From assembly GCF_000423085.1 (NCBI RefSeq), contig NZ_AUHH01000030.1, positions 1 to 54,056 of the forward strand: DNA of 54,056 nucleotides, read 5' to 3'. The notes beneath the pieces were generated by a model. That model searched no databases. It was not told the DNA's origin and worked only from the letters and a program-made list of their open reading frames with translations. This document shows, piece after piece, positions 10,400 to 20,562 of this stretch (the first letter of the stretch is position 1; each line of letters starts with the position of its first letter). A program made the position numbers and the translations under genes. This DNA comes from Granulicoccus phenolivorans DSM 17626 = NBRC 107789 = JCM 15570. GTDB lineage: Bacteria > Actinomycetota > Actinomycetes > Propionibacteriales > Propionibacteriaceae.

Positions 10400-11383
10400 A
10401 TGGCACTCACACAGCAGGTGAAAACCGAACTGGCCGCGCTGGAGGTCACCCTGCCGCACTGCCGCGCGGCCGAGGTCGCGGCGACCCTGCGGTACGCCGG
10501 CGGCCTGCACATCGCCGGCGGCCGGCTGGTGATCGAGGCCGAACTCGACCACGGGGCCGCCGCCCGCCGGCTGCGGACCGCGATCAGCGAAATGTACGGC
10601 CACGAGTCGGAAATGGTCGTGGTGAATGCCTCCGGCCTGCGCCGCGGCACCCGTTACGTCGTTCGGGTGATCAAGGACGGGGAGTCGTTGGCCCGGCAGA
10701 CTGGGCTGATCGATTCCCATGGCCGGCCGGTCCGCGGTCTGCCGCCGCATGTGGTCGCCGGCGGCACCTGCGACTGCGTGTCCGCCTGGCGCGGGGCCTT
10801 CCTCGCGCACGGCTCGTTGACCGAACCCGGTCGCTCGATGTCGCTGGAGGTGACCTGCCCCGGGGCCGAGGCGGCCCTCGCCCTGGTGGGCGCCGCGCGT
10901 CGGCTGAACGTGGTCGCCAAGACCCGCGAGGTGCGTAACGTCGACCGGGCCGTGGTCCGCGACGGCGACGCGATTGCCTCGCTGCTGAAACAGATGGGCG
11001 TGGTCGACACCCTCAAGGTGTGGGAGGAACGCCGCACCCGGCGCGAGGTGCGCGCCTCGGCGAACCGGCTGGCGAACTTCGACGACGCCAACCTGCGCCG
11101 CTCCGCCCGCGCCGCGGTCACCGCCGGTGCCCGGGTGCAGCGCGCCCTGGAGATCCTCGGCGACGACGTTCCGGACCATCTGCTCGCCGCCGGCCGACTC
11201 CGGGTGGAACACAAGCAGGCCTCCCTGGAGGAGCTCGGGCAGCTGCACCAGCCGCCGCTCACCAAGGACGCCGTCGCCGGCCGGATCCGGCGGTTGCTGG
11301 CCACCGCCGATCGGCGCGCCGACGAACTCGGCATCCCCAACACCGAGGCCGGGCTGAGCCCGGAGCTGCTCGAGGACAACTGA
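10400..11383 (+). CDS. whiA: Sporulation/cell-division regulator WhiA
   Basis: WhiA is a DNA-binding regulator combining a degenerate LAGLIDADG homing-endonuclease-like N-terminus with a C-terminal helix-turn-helix; in Streptomyces it works with WhiB to control division genes. The 327-residue protein starts [12 protein letters not shown] at an ATG preceded by GGGAGG, and an upstream in-frame extension from 10319 is not credible. The tail [20 protein letters not shown] is the conserved HTH. It closes the uvrC-rapZ-yvcK-whiA block and lies 178 bases upstream of gap. Its presence does not imply sporulation, because it is conserved in non-sporulating actinobacteria. Confidence 0.95.
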   Translation: MALTQQVKTELAALEVTLPHCRAAEVAATLRYAGGLHIAGGRLVIEAELDHGAAARRLRTAISEMYGHESEMVVVNASGLRRGTRYVVRVIKDGESLARQTGLIDSHGRPVRGLPPHVVAGGTCDCVSAWRGAFLAHGSLTEPGRSMSLEVTCPGAEAALALVGAARRLNVVAKTREVRNVDRAVVRDGDAIASLLKQMGVVDTLKVWEERRTRREVRASANRLANFDDANLRRSARAAVTAGARVQRALEILGDDVPDHLLAAGRLRVEHKQASLEELGQLHQPPLTKDAVAGRIRRLLATADRRADELGIPNTEAGLSPELLEDN

Positions 11384-11388
11384 GGGTT

Positions 11389-11419
11389 CCGCGCCCGGGC
11401 CCGGTCGACCCCGGCGCGG
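11389..11419 (+). terminator. Possible hairpin after whiA
   Basis: CCGCGCC pairs with GGCGCGG across a GC-rich loop starting six bases after the whiA stop, with extra G/C pairing possible inside. There is no T-run, so this could be a terminator of the type common in high-GC genomes or merely a GC-rich fold. Confidence 0.35.
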
Positions 11420-11489
11420 TCGGCGTCCCAGCAGGTGTCTCGCATCACACTTGCCACCCCCACCCAAAATGCGCACACCGGCTCGATAA

Positions 11490-12563
<1,074 letters not shown>

Positions 12564-12598
12564 GCGATTCGTTCGCGCACACCGTGAACCCATCAGAG

Positions 12599-12629
12599 CG
12601 GGGTCGTACGCCGTCCGGCGGCGGCCCCG
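12599..12629 (+). promoter_or_regulatory. Imperfect inverted repeat between gap and pgk
   Basis: CGGGGTCG and CGGCCCCG pair with one G-T wobble around a 15-base GC-rich loop. The hairpin has no following T-run, and pgk begins only 40 bases later. It may be an mRNA processing or partial attenuation element that sets different gap and pgk levels, but the evidence is weak. Confidence 0.3.
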
Positions 12630-12669
12630 TTCTGCTGTATCCGACAACCCCACACAGGAAGGCTGCACC

Positions 12670-13866
12670 GTGAAGTCCATCTCCGATCTCGGCGATCTCC
12701 AGGGCAAGAAGGTCCTGATCCGCTGTGACCTGAACGTCCCGCTCAAGGATGGGGTCGTCACCGACGACCTGCGCATCAAGTCCTCGGTCCCCACCCTCAC
12801 CCAGCTCCGCGACGCCGGCGCGGCCGTGATCGTGCTGGCCCACCTCGGCCGGCCCAAGGGCCAGGTCAAGCCGGAGTTCTCCCTGGCCCCCGCCGCGAAG
12901 CTGCTGGGCGCCGAGCTCGGCACCGAGGTGAAGCTGGCCGACGACGTGGTGGGCGAGTCCGCCCGGGCCCTGGCCGCCGCGCTGCAGCCGGGCGAGCTGA
13001 TGATGTGTGAGAACGTCCGGTTCGAGCCCGCCGAGGAGTCCAAGGACGAGGCCGAGCGCACCGAGCTCGCGCAGAAGTACGCCGCTCTCGGCGCCGACGT
13101 GTTCATCTCCGACGGCTTCGGTGTGGTGCACCGCAAGCAGGCCTCGGTCTACGACGTCGCCAAGCTGCTTCCGAACGCGGCCGGGCTGCTGGTGGAGAAG
13201 GAAGTGCAGGTCCTCAAGCAGCTCACCACCGAGACGAAGTCCCCGTACGTGGTGGTGCTGGGCGGCGCGAAGGTCTCCGACAAGCTCAAGGTGATCGACA
13301 ACCTGCTGCAGAAGGCCGACACCCTGGTCATCGGTGGCGGCATGCTGTTCACCTTCCTCAAGGCGCAGGGGCTGGAGGTCGGCAAGTCGCTGCTGGAGGC
13401 CGACCAGGTGGACGCCTGCCGCGGCTACCTCGCCGAGGCGGAGAAGCTGGGCAAGCAGATCGTGCTGCCCACCGACATCATCGTGGCCCCCGAGTTCGCC
13501 GCCGACGCGACCCCGACCGTGGTGGCCGCCGATCAGATCCCGGCCGACCAGATGGGCATGGACATCGGCCCGGACACGGCCAAGGCGTTCGCCGAGATCG
13601 TGGCCGGGGCGCACACCGTGTTCTGGAACGGCCCGATGGGCGTGTTCGAGATGGCCGCCTTCGCCGGCGGCACCAAGGCCGTCGCCGAGGCGCTGACCAA
13701 GGTGCAGGGGCTGTCGGTGGTCGGCGGCGGGGACTCCGCCTCCGCGGTCCGCTCGATGGGCTTCACCGACGCCGACTTCGGTCACATCTCCACCGGCGGC
13801 GGCGCCTCGCTGGAGTACCTCGAGGGCAAGGAACTGCCCGGCCTGGCCGTCCTGGAAGGAAAGTGA
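12670..13866 (+). CDS. pgk: Phosphoglycerate kinase
   Basis: Transfers phosphate from 1,3-bisphosphoglycerate to ADP. The 398-residue protein begins at a GTG with AGGAAGG upstream. Motifs include [10 protein letters not shown] near the N-terminus, LAHLGRPKG, the substrate-binding region with [32 protein letters not shown], and the C-terminal [11 protein letters not shown] nucleotide loop followed by [14 protein letters not shown]. Length and motifs are standard. The stop lies four bases from tpiA. Confidence 0.98.
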   Translation: MKSISDLGDLQGKKVLIRCDLNVPLKDGVVTDDLRIKSSVPTLTQLRDAGAAVIVLAHLGRPKGQVKPEFSLAPAAKLLGAELGTEVKLADDVVGESARALAAALQPGELMMCENVRFEPAEESKDEAERTELAQKYAALGADVFISDGFGVVHRKQASVYDVAKLLPNAAGLLVEKEVQVLKQLTTETKSPYVVVLGGAKVSDKLKVIDNLLQKADTLVIGGGMLFTFLKAQGLEVGKSLLEADQVDACRGYLAEAEKLGKQIVLPTDIIVAPEFAADATPTVVAADQIPADQMGMDIGPDTAKAFAEIVAGAHTVFWNGPMGVFEMAAFAGGTKAVAEALTKVQGLSVVGGGDSASAVRSMGFTDADFGHISTGGGASLEYLEGKELPGLAVLEGK

Positions 13867-13870
13867 GCCG

Positions 13871-14656
13871 ATGACCGAACGCATGCCGATCCTGGCCGGC
13901 AACTGGAAGATGAACCTCGACCACGCCGAGGCGACCGTGTTGGTGCAGAAGCTGGCCTGGGACCTCAAGGACCATCGTTTCGACCCGGCGAAGGCCGAGG
14001 CCGTGGTGATCCCGCCGTTCACCGCCCTGCGTACCGTCCAGTCGCTGGTCGAGGGCGACCGGCTGCCGCTGAAATGGGGCGCCCAGGACGTGTCGCAGCA
14101 TGACGACGGCGCCTACACCGGTGAGGTGTCGGCGACCATGCTGACCAAGCTGGGCTGCAGCTATGTGGTCGTCGGTCACTCCGAGCGCCGGCAATACCAT
14201 GCCGAGACCAACGAGATCGTGCTGGCGAAGGCGCAGAAGGCGCTGGCGAACGGTCTCACCCCGATCGTGTGTGTCGGCGAAGGTCTGGACGTCCGCAAGG
14301 AGGGCCGGCACGTCGAGTACACCCTGGAACAGGTCGCCGGCAGCCTGCAGGGGATCATCAACGAGGATCTGGCCAAGGTGGTGATCGCGTACGAACCGGT
14401 GTGGGCGATCGGCACCGGCGAGGTGGCGACCCCCGAGGACGCCCAGGAGGTGTGTGGCGCGATCCGGCAGTTCATCGCCGAGGCGTTCCACCTGGACATC
14501 GCCAACGCGCTGCGGATCCAGTACGGCGGCTCGGTCAAGGGCAGCAACGTGGGCGAGATCATGGCCCAGCCCGACATCGACGGGGCCCTGGTCGGCGGGG
14601 CCAGCCTGAAGTACGAGGACTTCTCCAGCATCGTCCGCTTCTATCAGGACGCCTGA
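13871..14656 (+). CDS. tpiA: Triose-phosphate isomerase
   Basis: Interconverts dihydroxyacetone phosphate and glyceraldehyde 3-phosphate. The 261-residue protein shows the N-terminal [10 protein letters not shown] with the active-site Asn and Lys, the electrophilic histidine in VVGHSERRQ near residue 102, the catalytic glutamate in [11 protein letters not shown] near 174, and the phosphate-binding [10 protein letters not shown]. It starts four bases after pgk and is followed at once by a strong terminator, so gap-pgk-tpiA form one unit. Confidence 0.98.
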   Translation: MTERMPILAGNWKMNLDHAEATVLVQKLAWDLKDHRFDPAKAEAVVIPPFTALRTVQSLVEGDRLPLKWGAQDVSQHDDGAYTGEVSATMLTKLGCSYVVVGHSERRQYHAETNEIVLAKAQKALANGLTPIVCVGEGLDVRKEGRHVEYTLEQVAGSLQGIINEDLAKVVIAYEPVWAIGTGEVATPEDAQEVCGAIRQFIAEAFHLDIANALRIQYGGSVKGSNVGEIMAQPDIDGALVGGASLKYEDFSSIVRFYQDA

Positions 14657-14680
14657 CCCGTCCGACCCGCACCAACCGCA

Positions 14681-14710
14681 CAGGGGCGCCCGAGAAATCG
14701 GGCGCCCCTG
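14681..14710 (+). terminator. Rho-independent-type terminator after tpiA
   Basis: A perfect 13-bp stem, CAGGGGCGCCCGA with its complement, is closed by a GAAA tetraloop 24 bases after the tpiA stop. The following bases (TGTGCTCC) are not a T-run, as is usual for actinobacterial terminators. It separates the glycolytic operon from the next gene. Confidence 0.85.
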
Positions 14711-14759
14711 TGTGCTCCCCGGACGAATTTCTGTCGGAGCCGGTTGGCAGAATCAGCCC

Positions 14760-17700
14760 ATGCGGCGATTCCTCAGCAGGTCCGACGGTCGATGGATCGC
14801 CGGTGGCGCGGCAGTGGTGGTGCTCGGCCTGGTCGTCGGGCAACTGATCGCCGGGGCACTCAGCAACGCGCTGGCGGTCCGGTTCGTCGACAAACAGGTG
14901 CCCGCCGAGCAGCCGACGGTCACCGACGCGCTCGAAGTCACCCCGCTGGCTCCGCTGGCCGGGGTGGAACTGCCGGAGAGCCTGATCGCCCGCCCCCGGC
15001 TCACTCTGGCCGACCGGCTCGTGCGGCAGGCCGTCGCCGGGCGTACGCCGGACCCGGCCCGGGCCCCGGTCACCGTCTCGGTGCGGTTCACCGACGCGGC
15101 GGCCGACGACGAGGGGTACGCCGTCGCGGTCACCGGGGACCGGATCACCGTGACCGGCAGCGAACTCGGCGCCGGCAACGGCCTGTTCCGGATCGCCGAT
15201 CAACTCGCCGCGGGGCATCCGTGGTCGGCGCTCGGCACCGCGGGGGTGGTCCGCCCGGCGCTGGCCGACCGGTTCGTCGACACCGGCGCGGTCGGCGTAC
15301 GCCCGGACCCGGCCGCCTACCGCCTGCAGCAGGACTACCAGCACGCCTCCGGGGCGCTGGAGGACGTGGTGCTGGCCGAAGCCCCCTATGTCGACGAGGC
15401 CGCCCTGGCCCGGGTCGACGCCGAGTGGCGCGACTACATCGACCACGTGGTTGCCTACGGCTACAACGGGGTGGTGATCGGCGGCTTCCTGGAGTACGTC
15501 AACTTCGACCGACTCGGCGACGGGCAGCAGATCTACCCCGCCGACAGCCCGTACCGGGCCCGGCACAACGCGATGAAGCACCGGGTCGGGGCGATGTGGC
15601 GCTACGCCCACGAGATGGGCCTACGGGTGGTGTTCAAGTCCGACATGTTGGCACTGACCGGGCCGCTGCAGGCGTACCTGGAGCGGGAGACCGGGATGAA
15701 TCCGAGCGACCCAAGGTTATGGGCGGTCTACCGGGCCGGGCTCGACGAATTCTTCGCCGACTTCGACTGGGTGGACGGGTTCATGATCCGGATCGGGGAG
15801 GGCGGCTCGATCTACAACCACCCCGGCTGGGACTACTTCTCCCGGCTCGCGGTCACCGACGCGGCCGGCGTCCGCACCATGCTGGACACCTTCACCGGGG
15901 TCGCCGCCGAACACGGGGCGACCATCTACTTCCGCACCTGGTCGGTCGGGGTCGGCGACATCGGTGACATGCACACCAACCCCGCGACCTATCAGCGCCT
16001 GCTCGGGGACTTCCAGCGGGACAATCTGGTCGTCTCGACGAAGTTCGTGAGCGGGGACTTCGACTCCTGGCTGCCGCTGAACCCGACCCTGCGGGTGGGG
16101 CAGCAGCGCCGCCTGATCGAAATGCAGGGCCGCCGGGAGTTCGAGACCTTCAGCGCCGTCCCCGACGACATGGGCCCCGCGCATCAGCAGGCGCTGCGGG
16201 AACTGGGGGCCGCGAACCCGCACATCGACGGGTTGTGGCTGTGGACCCAGGACGGCGGGCCGTGGCGCGCCGGGCCGATGTCGCTGTACCTGAAGGACGG
16301 CAACTGGAAGCTGTACGACCACAACGTCTACACCGCCGCCCGGCTGGCCTGGGACCCGGACACCGACCTGGGCCGGGCCAGTAGCGACTGGATCCACCGC
16401 AGCTATTCCCACGACCCCGCGACCGTGGCCGCGATCGGGTCGGTGCTGCACGATTCCCGCGCCGCGATCCTGGACGGGCTCTATCTGCGCCCGTACGCCG
16501 AGAAGCAGGTCTTCGCCCTCGGCCTGGAACCCCCGCCGATGATGTGGATCTTCAAATGGGACATCGTCTCCGGGGACGCCGCGGCCCTGTCGGCGGTCTA
16601 TGTCGGCTCCCGCGGGCGGGTGGACGAGGCGATCGCGGCGGGGGAGGGGGCCGTCACGACCGCCGAACGGATGCGGGCGGCGTACGCCCGGGCGGACCGG
16701 GCCACCTTCACCGACCCGGCCGACCACGACCGGCTCGCCGCCGCGCTGGACTACGAGGTGGATCTGCTCCGTACGCTGCAGACCTGGCGGGTGCTGTTCC
16801 TGCGCCACTACGAATGGCTGGACACCGGCTCCCCGGCCGCCCAGCGGGCCTGGCAGGACGCCGTCCCGGCCTACCGGGCCGCGGTCGCCGCCCACGAAGC
16901 CCGCTGGGGCGGCAACCTGGATCTGCCGCCGTACAACTTCTTCGCTGCCGACATCGGGCTGACCCACCTCGAGCGGACCCCACCGGCCCGGTTCGCGGCG
17001 GTGGCCCTGCTCGCGCTGGGCATCGGCGCGCTGCTCGTGGTGCCGTCGCTGCGCCGCGGCGCGTTCACTCCGTGGCGGGTCGCCGGACCGGCACCGGGCC
17101 GGGCCGAGCGGATCGCCACCTGGGCGGTCCCGGCGGTGCTCGCGATCGGCAGCCAACTCGTGTTCAGCGCCGCGGCGTCGCCGTGGTACCTGGTGGTCAG
17201 TCTCGGCTTCCTCGGCTGCACCGCGCTCGTCCCGCGGCTGCTGGTCGCCCGGACCGGGGCGGACCCGCACGCGCTGTGGAGCGCCCTGGGCGGGTCCTGG
17301 CTGCTCGGCGCACTGTTCTTCCTCGGCGCCCTCGCCTGGCGCGGCCCCGGCGGCTACTGGCTGCGCCTGTTCACCGCCGACACCGTCCGCAGCAGCTACG
17401 TCACCCTCGCCACGGCCCTGGTCGCGTGGTGGCTGTACGCCATCGTGGCCGGGCTGCACACGGCGTACGGGCTCCGGGTCCGGCAGGGGATCGGGGCGAT
17501 CCTGGGCGGCTTCGGGCTACCGGTGGCCCTGGTCGGGGCGCTGCTGGCCGCCGTCGGCCTGGAACGGGGCCTGACCACGCTCAACGACGAGATGGCGATC
17601 CTGCCGCTGGGGCTGTCCCGGATCCTCGGGCTGACCGTGCACCTGGGGATTCCGTCGGCGCTGCCGACCTGGCTGGTGGGAACCGGTGCCGGGCTGCTGA

Positions 17701-17825
17701 TTCTCGGCGCCGCGCTGGCGGTGGGCCGGACCGGAAATCGGCGGGGCGCGGCCCGCGGCCGGAAGGGAGAAAACGCCCGTCACAGCGGGCCCGGCGCGTT
17801 TGGTTCTGCGGGAGTGCAGGGTTAA
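14760..17825 (+). CDS. Membrane-anchored glycoside hydrolase-like protein with polytopic C-terminus
   Basis: About 1021 residues from the ATG at 14760. One N-terminal membrane segment (GGAAVVVLGLVVGQLIAGAL) is followed by a segment like the small alpha/beta domain before GH20/GH67 barrels (EGYAVAVTGDRITVTGSELG). A probable TIM-barrel region follows (YGYNGVVIGGFLEYVNFD; FMIRIGEGGSIYN; VVSTKFVSGDFDSWLPLNP; MQGRREFETF; LWLWTQDGGPW), resembling alpha-glucuronidase-type folds. After a helical region come about seven hydrophobic segments from roughly residue 745 on. The catalytic part should face outward, so a role on cell-surface glycans is plausible but unproven. Catalytic residues cannot be assigned with confidence. 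It sits between tpiA and secG. Confidence 0.75.
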   Translation: MRRFLSRSDGRWIAGGAAVVVLGLVVGQLIAGALSNALAVRFVDKQVPAEQPTVTDALEVTPLAPLAGVELPESLIARPRLTLADRLVRQAVAGRTPDPARAPVTVSVRFTDAAADDEGYAVAVTGDRITVTGSELGAGNGLFRIADQLAAGHPWSALGTAGVVRPALADRFVDTGAVGVRPDPAAYRLQQDYQHASGALEDVVLAEAPYVDEAALARVDAEWRDYIDHVVAYGYNGVVIGGFLEYVNFDRLGDGQQIYPADSPYRARHNAMKHRVGAMWRYAHEMGLRVVFKSDMLALTGPLQAYLERETGMNPSDPRLWAVYRAGLDEFFADFDWVDGFMIRIGEGGSIYNHPGWDYFSRLAVTDAAGVRTMLDTFTGVAAEHGATIYFRTWSVGVGDIGDMHTNPATYQRLLGDFQRDNLVVSTKFVSGDFDSWLPLNPTLRVGQQRRLIEMQGRREFETFSAVPDDMGPAHQQALRELGAANPHIDGLWLWTQDGGPWRAGPMSLYLKDGNWKLYDHNVYTAARLAWDPDTDLGRASSDWIHRSYSHDPATVAAIGSVLHDSRAAILDGLYLRPYAEKQVFALGLEPPPMMWIFKWDIVSGDAAALSAVYVGSRGRVDEAIAAGEGAVTTAERMRAAYARADRATFTDPADHDRLAAALDYEVDLLRTLQTWRVLFLRHYEWLDTGSPAAQRAWQDAVPAYRAAVAAHEARWGGNLDLPPYNFFAADIGLTHLERTPPARFAAVALLALGIGALLVVPSLRRGAFTPWRVAGPAPGRAERIATWAVPAVLAIGSQLVFSAAASPWYLVVSLGFLGCTALVPRLLVARTGADPHALWSALGGSWLLGALFFLGALAWRGPGGYWLRLFTADTVRSSYVTLATALVAWWLYAIVAGLHTAYGLRVRQGIGAILGGFGLPVALVGALLAAVGLERGLTTLNDEMAILPLGLSRILGLTVHLGIPSALPTWLVGTGAGLLILGAALAVGRTGNRRGAARGRKGENARHSGPGAFGSAGVQG

Positions 17826-17834
17826 AGTTGCGCC

Positions 17835-18107
17835 GTGATTCTTGTGCCCATGATGAGCTGGCCGGTGCTGACGGTGTCGATCGTAGTGGTCGTCCTCAGT
17901 GTGATTCTGGCCCTGATGATCCTGTTGCACAAGGGCCGCGGCGGCGGTCTGTCCGATCTGTTCGGTGGCGGCATGTCAACCTCGCTCGGCGGCACCTCGA
18001 TTGCCGAACGCAACCTGGACCGGATCACCACGATCATCGGGGTGCTCTGGGTCCTGGCCATTATCGGGCTGCTGCTGCTGTATCGCTACTACCCCAACGC
18101 GGTCTGA
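17835..18107 (+). CDS. secG: Preprotein translocase subunit SecG
   Basis: The small third subunit of the SecYEG channel. About 90 residues: a first membrane helix (VLTVSIVVVVLSVILALMIL), a conserved cytosolic loop HKGRGGGLSDLFGGG...SLGGTSIAERNLDRIT, and a second helix (IIGVLWVLAIIGLLLLY). The loop is diagnostic for actinobacterial SecG. The GTG at 17835 is used; an ATG at 17850 would lose five residues. It is nine bases downstream of the glycosidase-like gene and upstream of rbpA. Confidence 0.95.
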   Translation: MILVPMMSWPVLTVSIVVVVLSVILALMILLHKGRGGGLSDLFGGGMSTSLGGTSIAERNLDRITTIIGVLWVLAIIGLLLLYRYYPNAV

Positions 18108-18191
18108 GTACAACCCAGTTCCAAACCGTGCCCGCAGACCCGGGGCACGCGTCCCTCGTGCCCGATCGGGCCCCTTCACACTAGGAGAAAA

Positions 18192-18548
18192 ATGGCAGGT
18201 GGTAGCGCCATCCGTGGCTCGCGCGTAGGTGCCGGACCGATGGGCGAGGCCGAGCGCGGTGATGTCGCCCCCCGGCTGTACGTCTCGTACTTCTGCGCCA
18301 ACGGCCACGAGACCACGCCCGCATTCGCCGCCGACGTGCAGGTGCCCGAGTCCTGGGACTGCCCCCGCTGCGGCCTGCCGGCCAACACCGACTCCAGCAA
18401 CCCGCCGCCGCCCCCGCGGACCACGCCGTACAAGACGCACCTGGCGTACGTGAAGGAACGGCGCAGCGACGCCGAGGCAGCCGACATCCTCTCCGAGGCG
18501 CTCGATGCGCTCCGGGCCCGCCGCGCCCGCGGCGACGTCATCTACTGA
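18192..18548 (+). CDS. rbpA: RNA polymerase-binding protein RbpA
   Basis: RbpA is an actinobacterial transcription factor that binds group I sigma factors and stabilises the open promoter complex. The 118-residue protein has the N-terminal basic tail (MAGGSAIRGSRVGAG), the zinc-binding core with CANGHE and CPRCG, and the C-terminal sigma-interacting domain (KTHLAYVKERRSDAEAADIL). AGGAG lies five bases upstream of the ATG. It follows secG, and a strong hairpin follows it. Confidence 0.95.
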   Translation: MAGGSAIRGSRVGAGPMGEAERGDVAPRLYVSYFCANGHETTPAFAADVQVPESWDCPRCGLPANTDSSNPPPPPRTTPYKTHLAYVKERRSDAEAADILSEALDALRARRARGDVIY

Positions 18549-18574
18549 GCGTCGGCCGCACCCCCGAAGCCACC

Positions 18575-18608
18575 ACAGGCCCGTCCGGATCATTCCGGGC
18601 GGGCCTGT
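18575..18608. terminator. Bidirectional terminator hairpin between rbpA and pgl
   Basis: ACAGGCCCG(T)CCGGA pairs with TCCGG(G)CGGGCCTGT with one G-T wobble around a short loop, about a 15-bp stem. It lies between the 3' ends of the convergent genes rbpA and pgl, so it can serve both strands. Confidence 0.85.
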
Positions 18609-18634
18609 CGCTGTTCGAGGACTCGGCTGCGGGC

Positions 18635-19357
18635 TCAGTCGGGCAGCTGGGCGGCCGCCTCGATGTCGACCCACCACCGGGTCTGGTTCCGGCCCCGGAC
18701 CACACCGGCCGGCACACTCGGATCGGCGGCCACCGAGCGGGCCACGGCGTCGGCCTTCTCGGCCCCCGCGGCCACGAACCACACCTCGGACGACTCGTTC
18801 AGCACCGGGAGGGTCAGGCTGATCCGCTCCGGGGGCGGCTTCGGCGAGTTGCGTACGCCGATCACCCGCTGGGTCGAGGACTGCTCGAACGACGGATGAT
18901 CGGGGAAGATCGAGGCGACGTGGCCGTCGGGCCCGATCCCGAGCAGACAGATGTCGAAGACCGTATCGCCGAGCTCCTCGGCGTACGCGGTCGCCGAGGC
19001 AAGCAGGTTGAGCGATTCGGGGGCACCGTCCGCGGCCGGCATCGGATGCACCAGCGCCGGGTTGAAGGTCACCGACCCGCCCAGCGCCACCAACGTCTGG
19101 CCCGCATTGCGGTCGGGGTCGTCGGTGGGGACGAAGCGTTCGTCACCCCACCAGAACTCCACCCGGCCGGAGTCCATCCGGCCGGCGTGCTGCGCCAGTT
19201 TGATGTAGAGCCGGTTCGCGATCCGGCCGCCGGTGAGGCACAACTGCACCACCCGGTCCGGATCCTGCTGGAGCTTGGCGATCCGATCGACCAGCTTCTC
19301 CGCGGCCGCCTCGGCCACCGCGTCGGGATCGGGATATCTGAGCACCTTCTCGCTCAC
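18635..19357 (-). CDS. pgl: 6-phosphogluconolactonase
   Basis: Hydrolyses 6-phosphogluconolactone in the oxidative pentose phosphate pathway. About 240 residues from a GTG at 19357 with AGGAG four bases upstream. SugarP-isomerase-fold motifs are LCLTGGRIANRLY, WWGDERFVPTDDPDRN and LLGIGPDGHVASIFPDHP. In most actinobacteria zwf and opcA lie between tal and pgl; here only 68 bases separate them, so the enzyme making this lactone must be encoded elsewhere or be missing. Confidence 0.95.
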   Translation of the reverse strand: MSEKVLRYPDPDAVAEAAAEKLVDRIAKLQQDPDRVVQLCLTGGRIANRLYIKLAQHAGRMDSGRVEFWWGDERFVPTDDPDRNAGQTLVALGGSVTFNPALVHPMPAADGAPESLNLLASATAYAEELGDTVFDICLLGIGPDGHVASIFPDHPSFEQSSTQRVIGVRNSPKPPPERISLTLPVLNESSEVWFVAAGAEKADAVARSVAADPSVPAGVVRGRNQTRWWVDIEAAAQLPD

Positions 19358-19375
19358 AATTCTCCTGGGACTAGG

Positions 19376-19406
19376 CGGGCCGGCCCGCAGGACGCGGGCC
19401 GACCCG
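19376..19406 (-). promoter_or_regulatory. Hairpin between tal and pgl
   Basis: CGGGCCGGCCCGC pairs with GCGGGCCGACCCG with a single wobble around a five-base loop, ending just upstream of the pgl ribosome site. It could be an attenuator or processing site in a tkt-tal-pgl transcript. Confidence 0.5.
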
Positions 19407-19425
19407 GTGTTGGGAAGCAGGCCGC

Positions 19426-20520
19426 TCAGGCCTGTTCGAGTGCCTTCTCGACGGTGTCGACCAGTTCGTTCCAGGAGACCACGAACTTGTCCACCCCCTC
19501 GTCCTCGAGCACCTGGACGACATCGTCCATGTCGATCCCGGCGGTCTTCAGATCGGCCATCACGGCGCGGGCGTCGGCCAGGTTCGGGGTGATCTGGTCC
19601 CCGCGGGTGGCGCCGTGGTCGGCGAAGGCCTTCATGGTCTTCTCCGGCATGGTGTTCACGGTGTCCTGGGCGACCAGTTCGGTCACGTACAGCGTGTCCG
19701 GGTAGGTCGGATTCTTCACCCCGGTGGAGGCCCACAGCGGCCGCTGGACGTTCGCGCCGGCCCCCAGCAGGGCCTGGTACCGCTCGGTCTCCACCGCGTT
19801 CAGGTGCATCTCGTAGGCCAGCCGGGCGTTCGCGACGGCCGCCTTGCCCCGGAGGTGTTCGTACTTGGTGCCCTCCAGCCGCTTGTCGACCTCGGTGTCC
19901 ACCCGGGAGACGAAGAAGGACGCGACCGAACGGATCTTCGCCAGGTCCAGGCCGGCCGCCTTGGCCTGCTCCAGCCCGGCCAGGTAGGCGTCGATGACCT
20001 CCTGGTAGCGCTGCAGGGAGAAGATCAGGGTCACGTTCACGCTGATCCCGGCCCCGATCACCGCAGTGATCGCCGGCAGGCCCTCCCGGGTCGCCGGGAT
20101 CTTGATGAACACATTGGCCCGATCGACCTTCTCGGCCAGGAACTTCGCCTGGGCGATGGTGGCGTCGGTGTCGCGGGCCAGGTCGGGGTCGACCTCGATC
20201 GAGACCCGGCCGTCCTCGCCCTCGGTCTCGGCCGCCACGCTGTCGAACACGTCGCAGGCGTTGCGGACATCGTCGGTGGTCAATTCCTTGATCACCGCGG
20301 CCACGTCCAGGCCCTCGGCCTTGAGCCGGCCGATCTGCTCGGAATAGGCCTGACCGTTCTTCAGCGCCGCGGCGAAGATGGTCGGGTTGGTGGTCACGCC
20401 GACGACCGAGTAGTTCTCGATCAGGTCGGCCAGGTTGCCGGAGTTGATCCGGTCGCGGGAGAGGTCGTCGAGCCAGATGGACACTCCGGCGTCAGCCAGA
20501 GCGCGGAGTCGCTGTTCCAT
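19426..20520 (-). CDS. tal: Transaldolase
   Basis: Transfers a dihydroxyacetone unit between sugar phosphates in the non-oxidative pentose phosphate pathway. The 364-residue protein shows [13 protein letters not shown] near residue 41, the Schiff-base lysine in [11 protein letters not shown] (Lys140), [25 protein letters not shown], and [17 protein letters not shown]. Length and motifs match the actinobacterial long type. It lies 42 bases downstream of tkt on the same strand. Confidence 0.97.
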   Translation of the reverse strand: MEQRLRALADAGVSIWLDDLSRDRINSGNLADLIENYSVVGVTTNPTIFAAALKNGQAYSEQIGRLKAEGLDVAAVIKELTTDDVRNACDVFDSVAAETEGEDGRVSIEVDPDLARDTDATIAQAKFLAEKVDRANVFIKIPATREGLPAITAVIGAGISVNVTLIFSLQRYQEVIDAYLAGLEQAKAAGLDLAKIRSVASFFVSRVDTEVDKRLEGTKYEHLRGKAAVANARLAYEMHLNAVETERYQALLGAGANVQRPLWASTGVKNPTYPDTLYVTELVAQDTVNTMPEKTMKAFADHGATRGDQITPNLADARAVMADLKTAGIDMDDVVQVLEDEGVDKFVVSWNELVDTVEKALEQA

Positions 20521-20562
20521 GATTCCTACTTTCGAAGGTTCAGTTGTCCGGAAAGGGGCAGC

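Noticed and set aside
14712-14759. Longer N-terminus for the glycosidase-like protein
   Set aside because: It would start next to the tpiA terminator hairpin, and the added residues have no signal-like character. The ATG at 14760 gives a proper membrane anchor.
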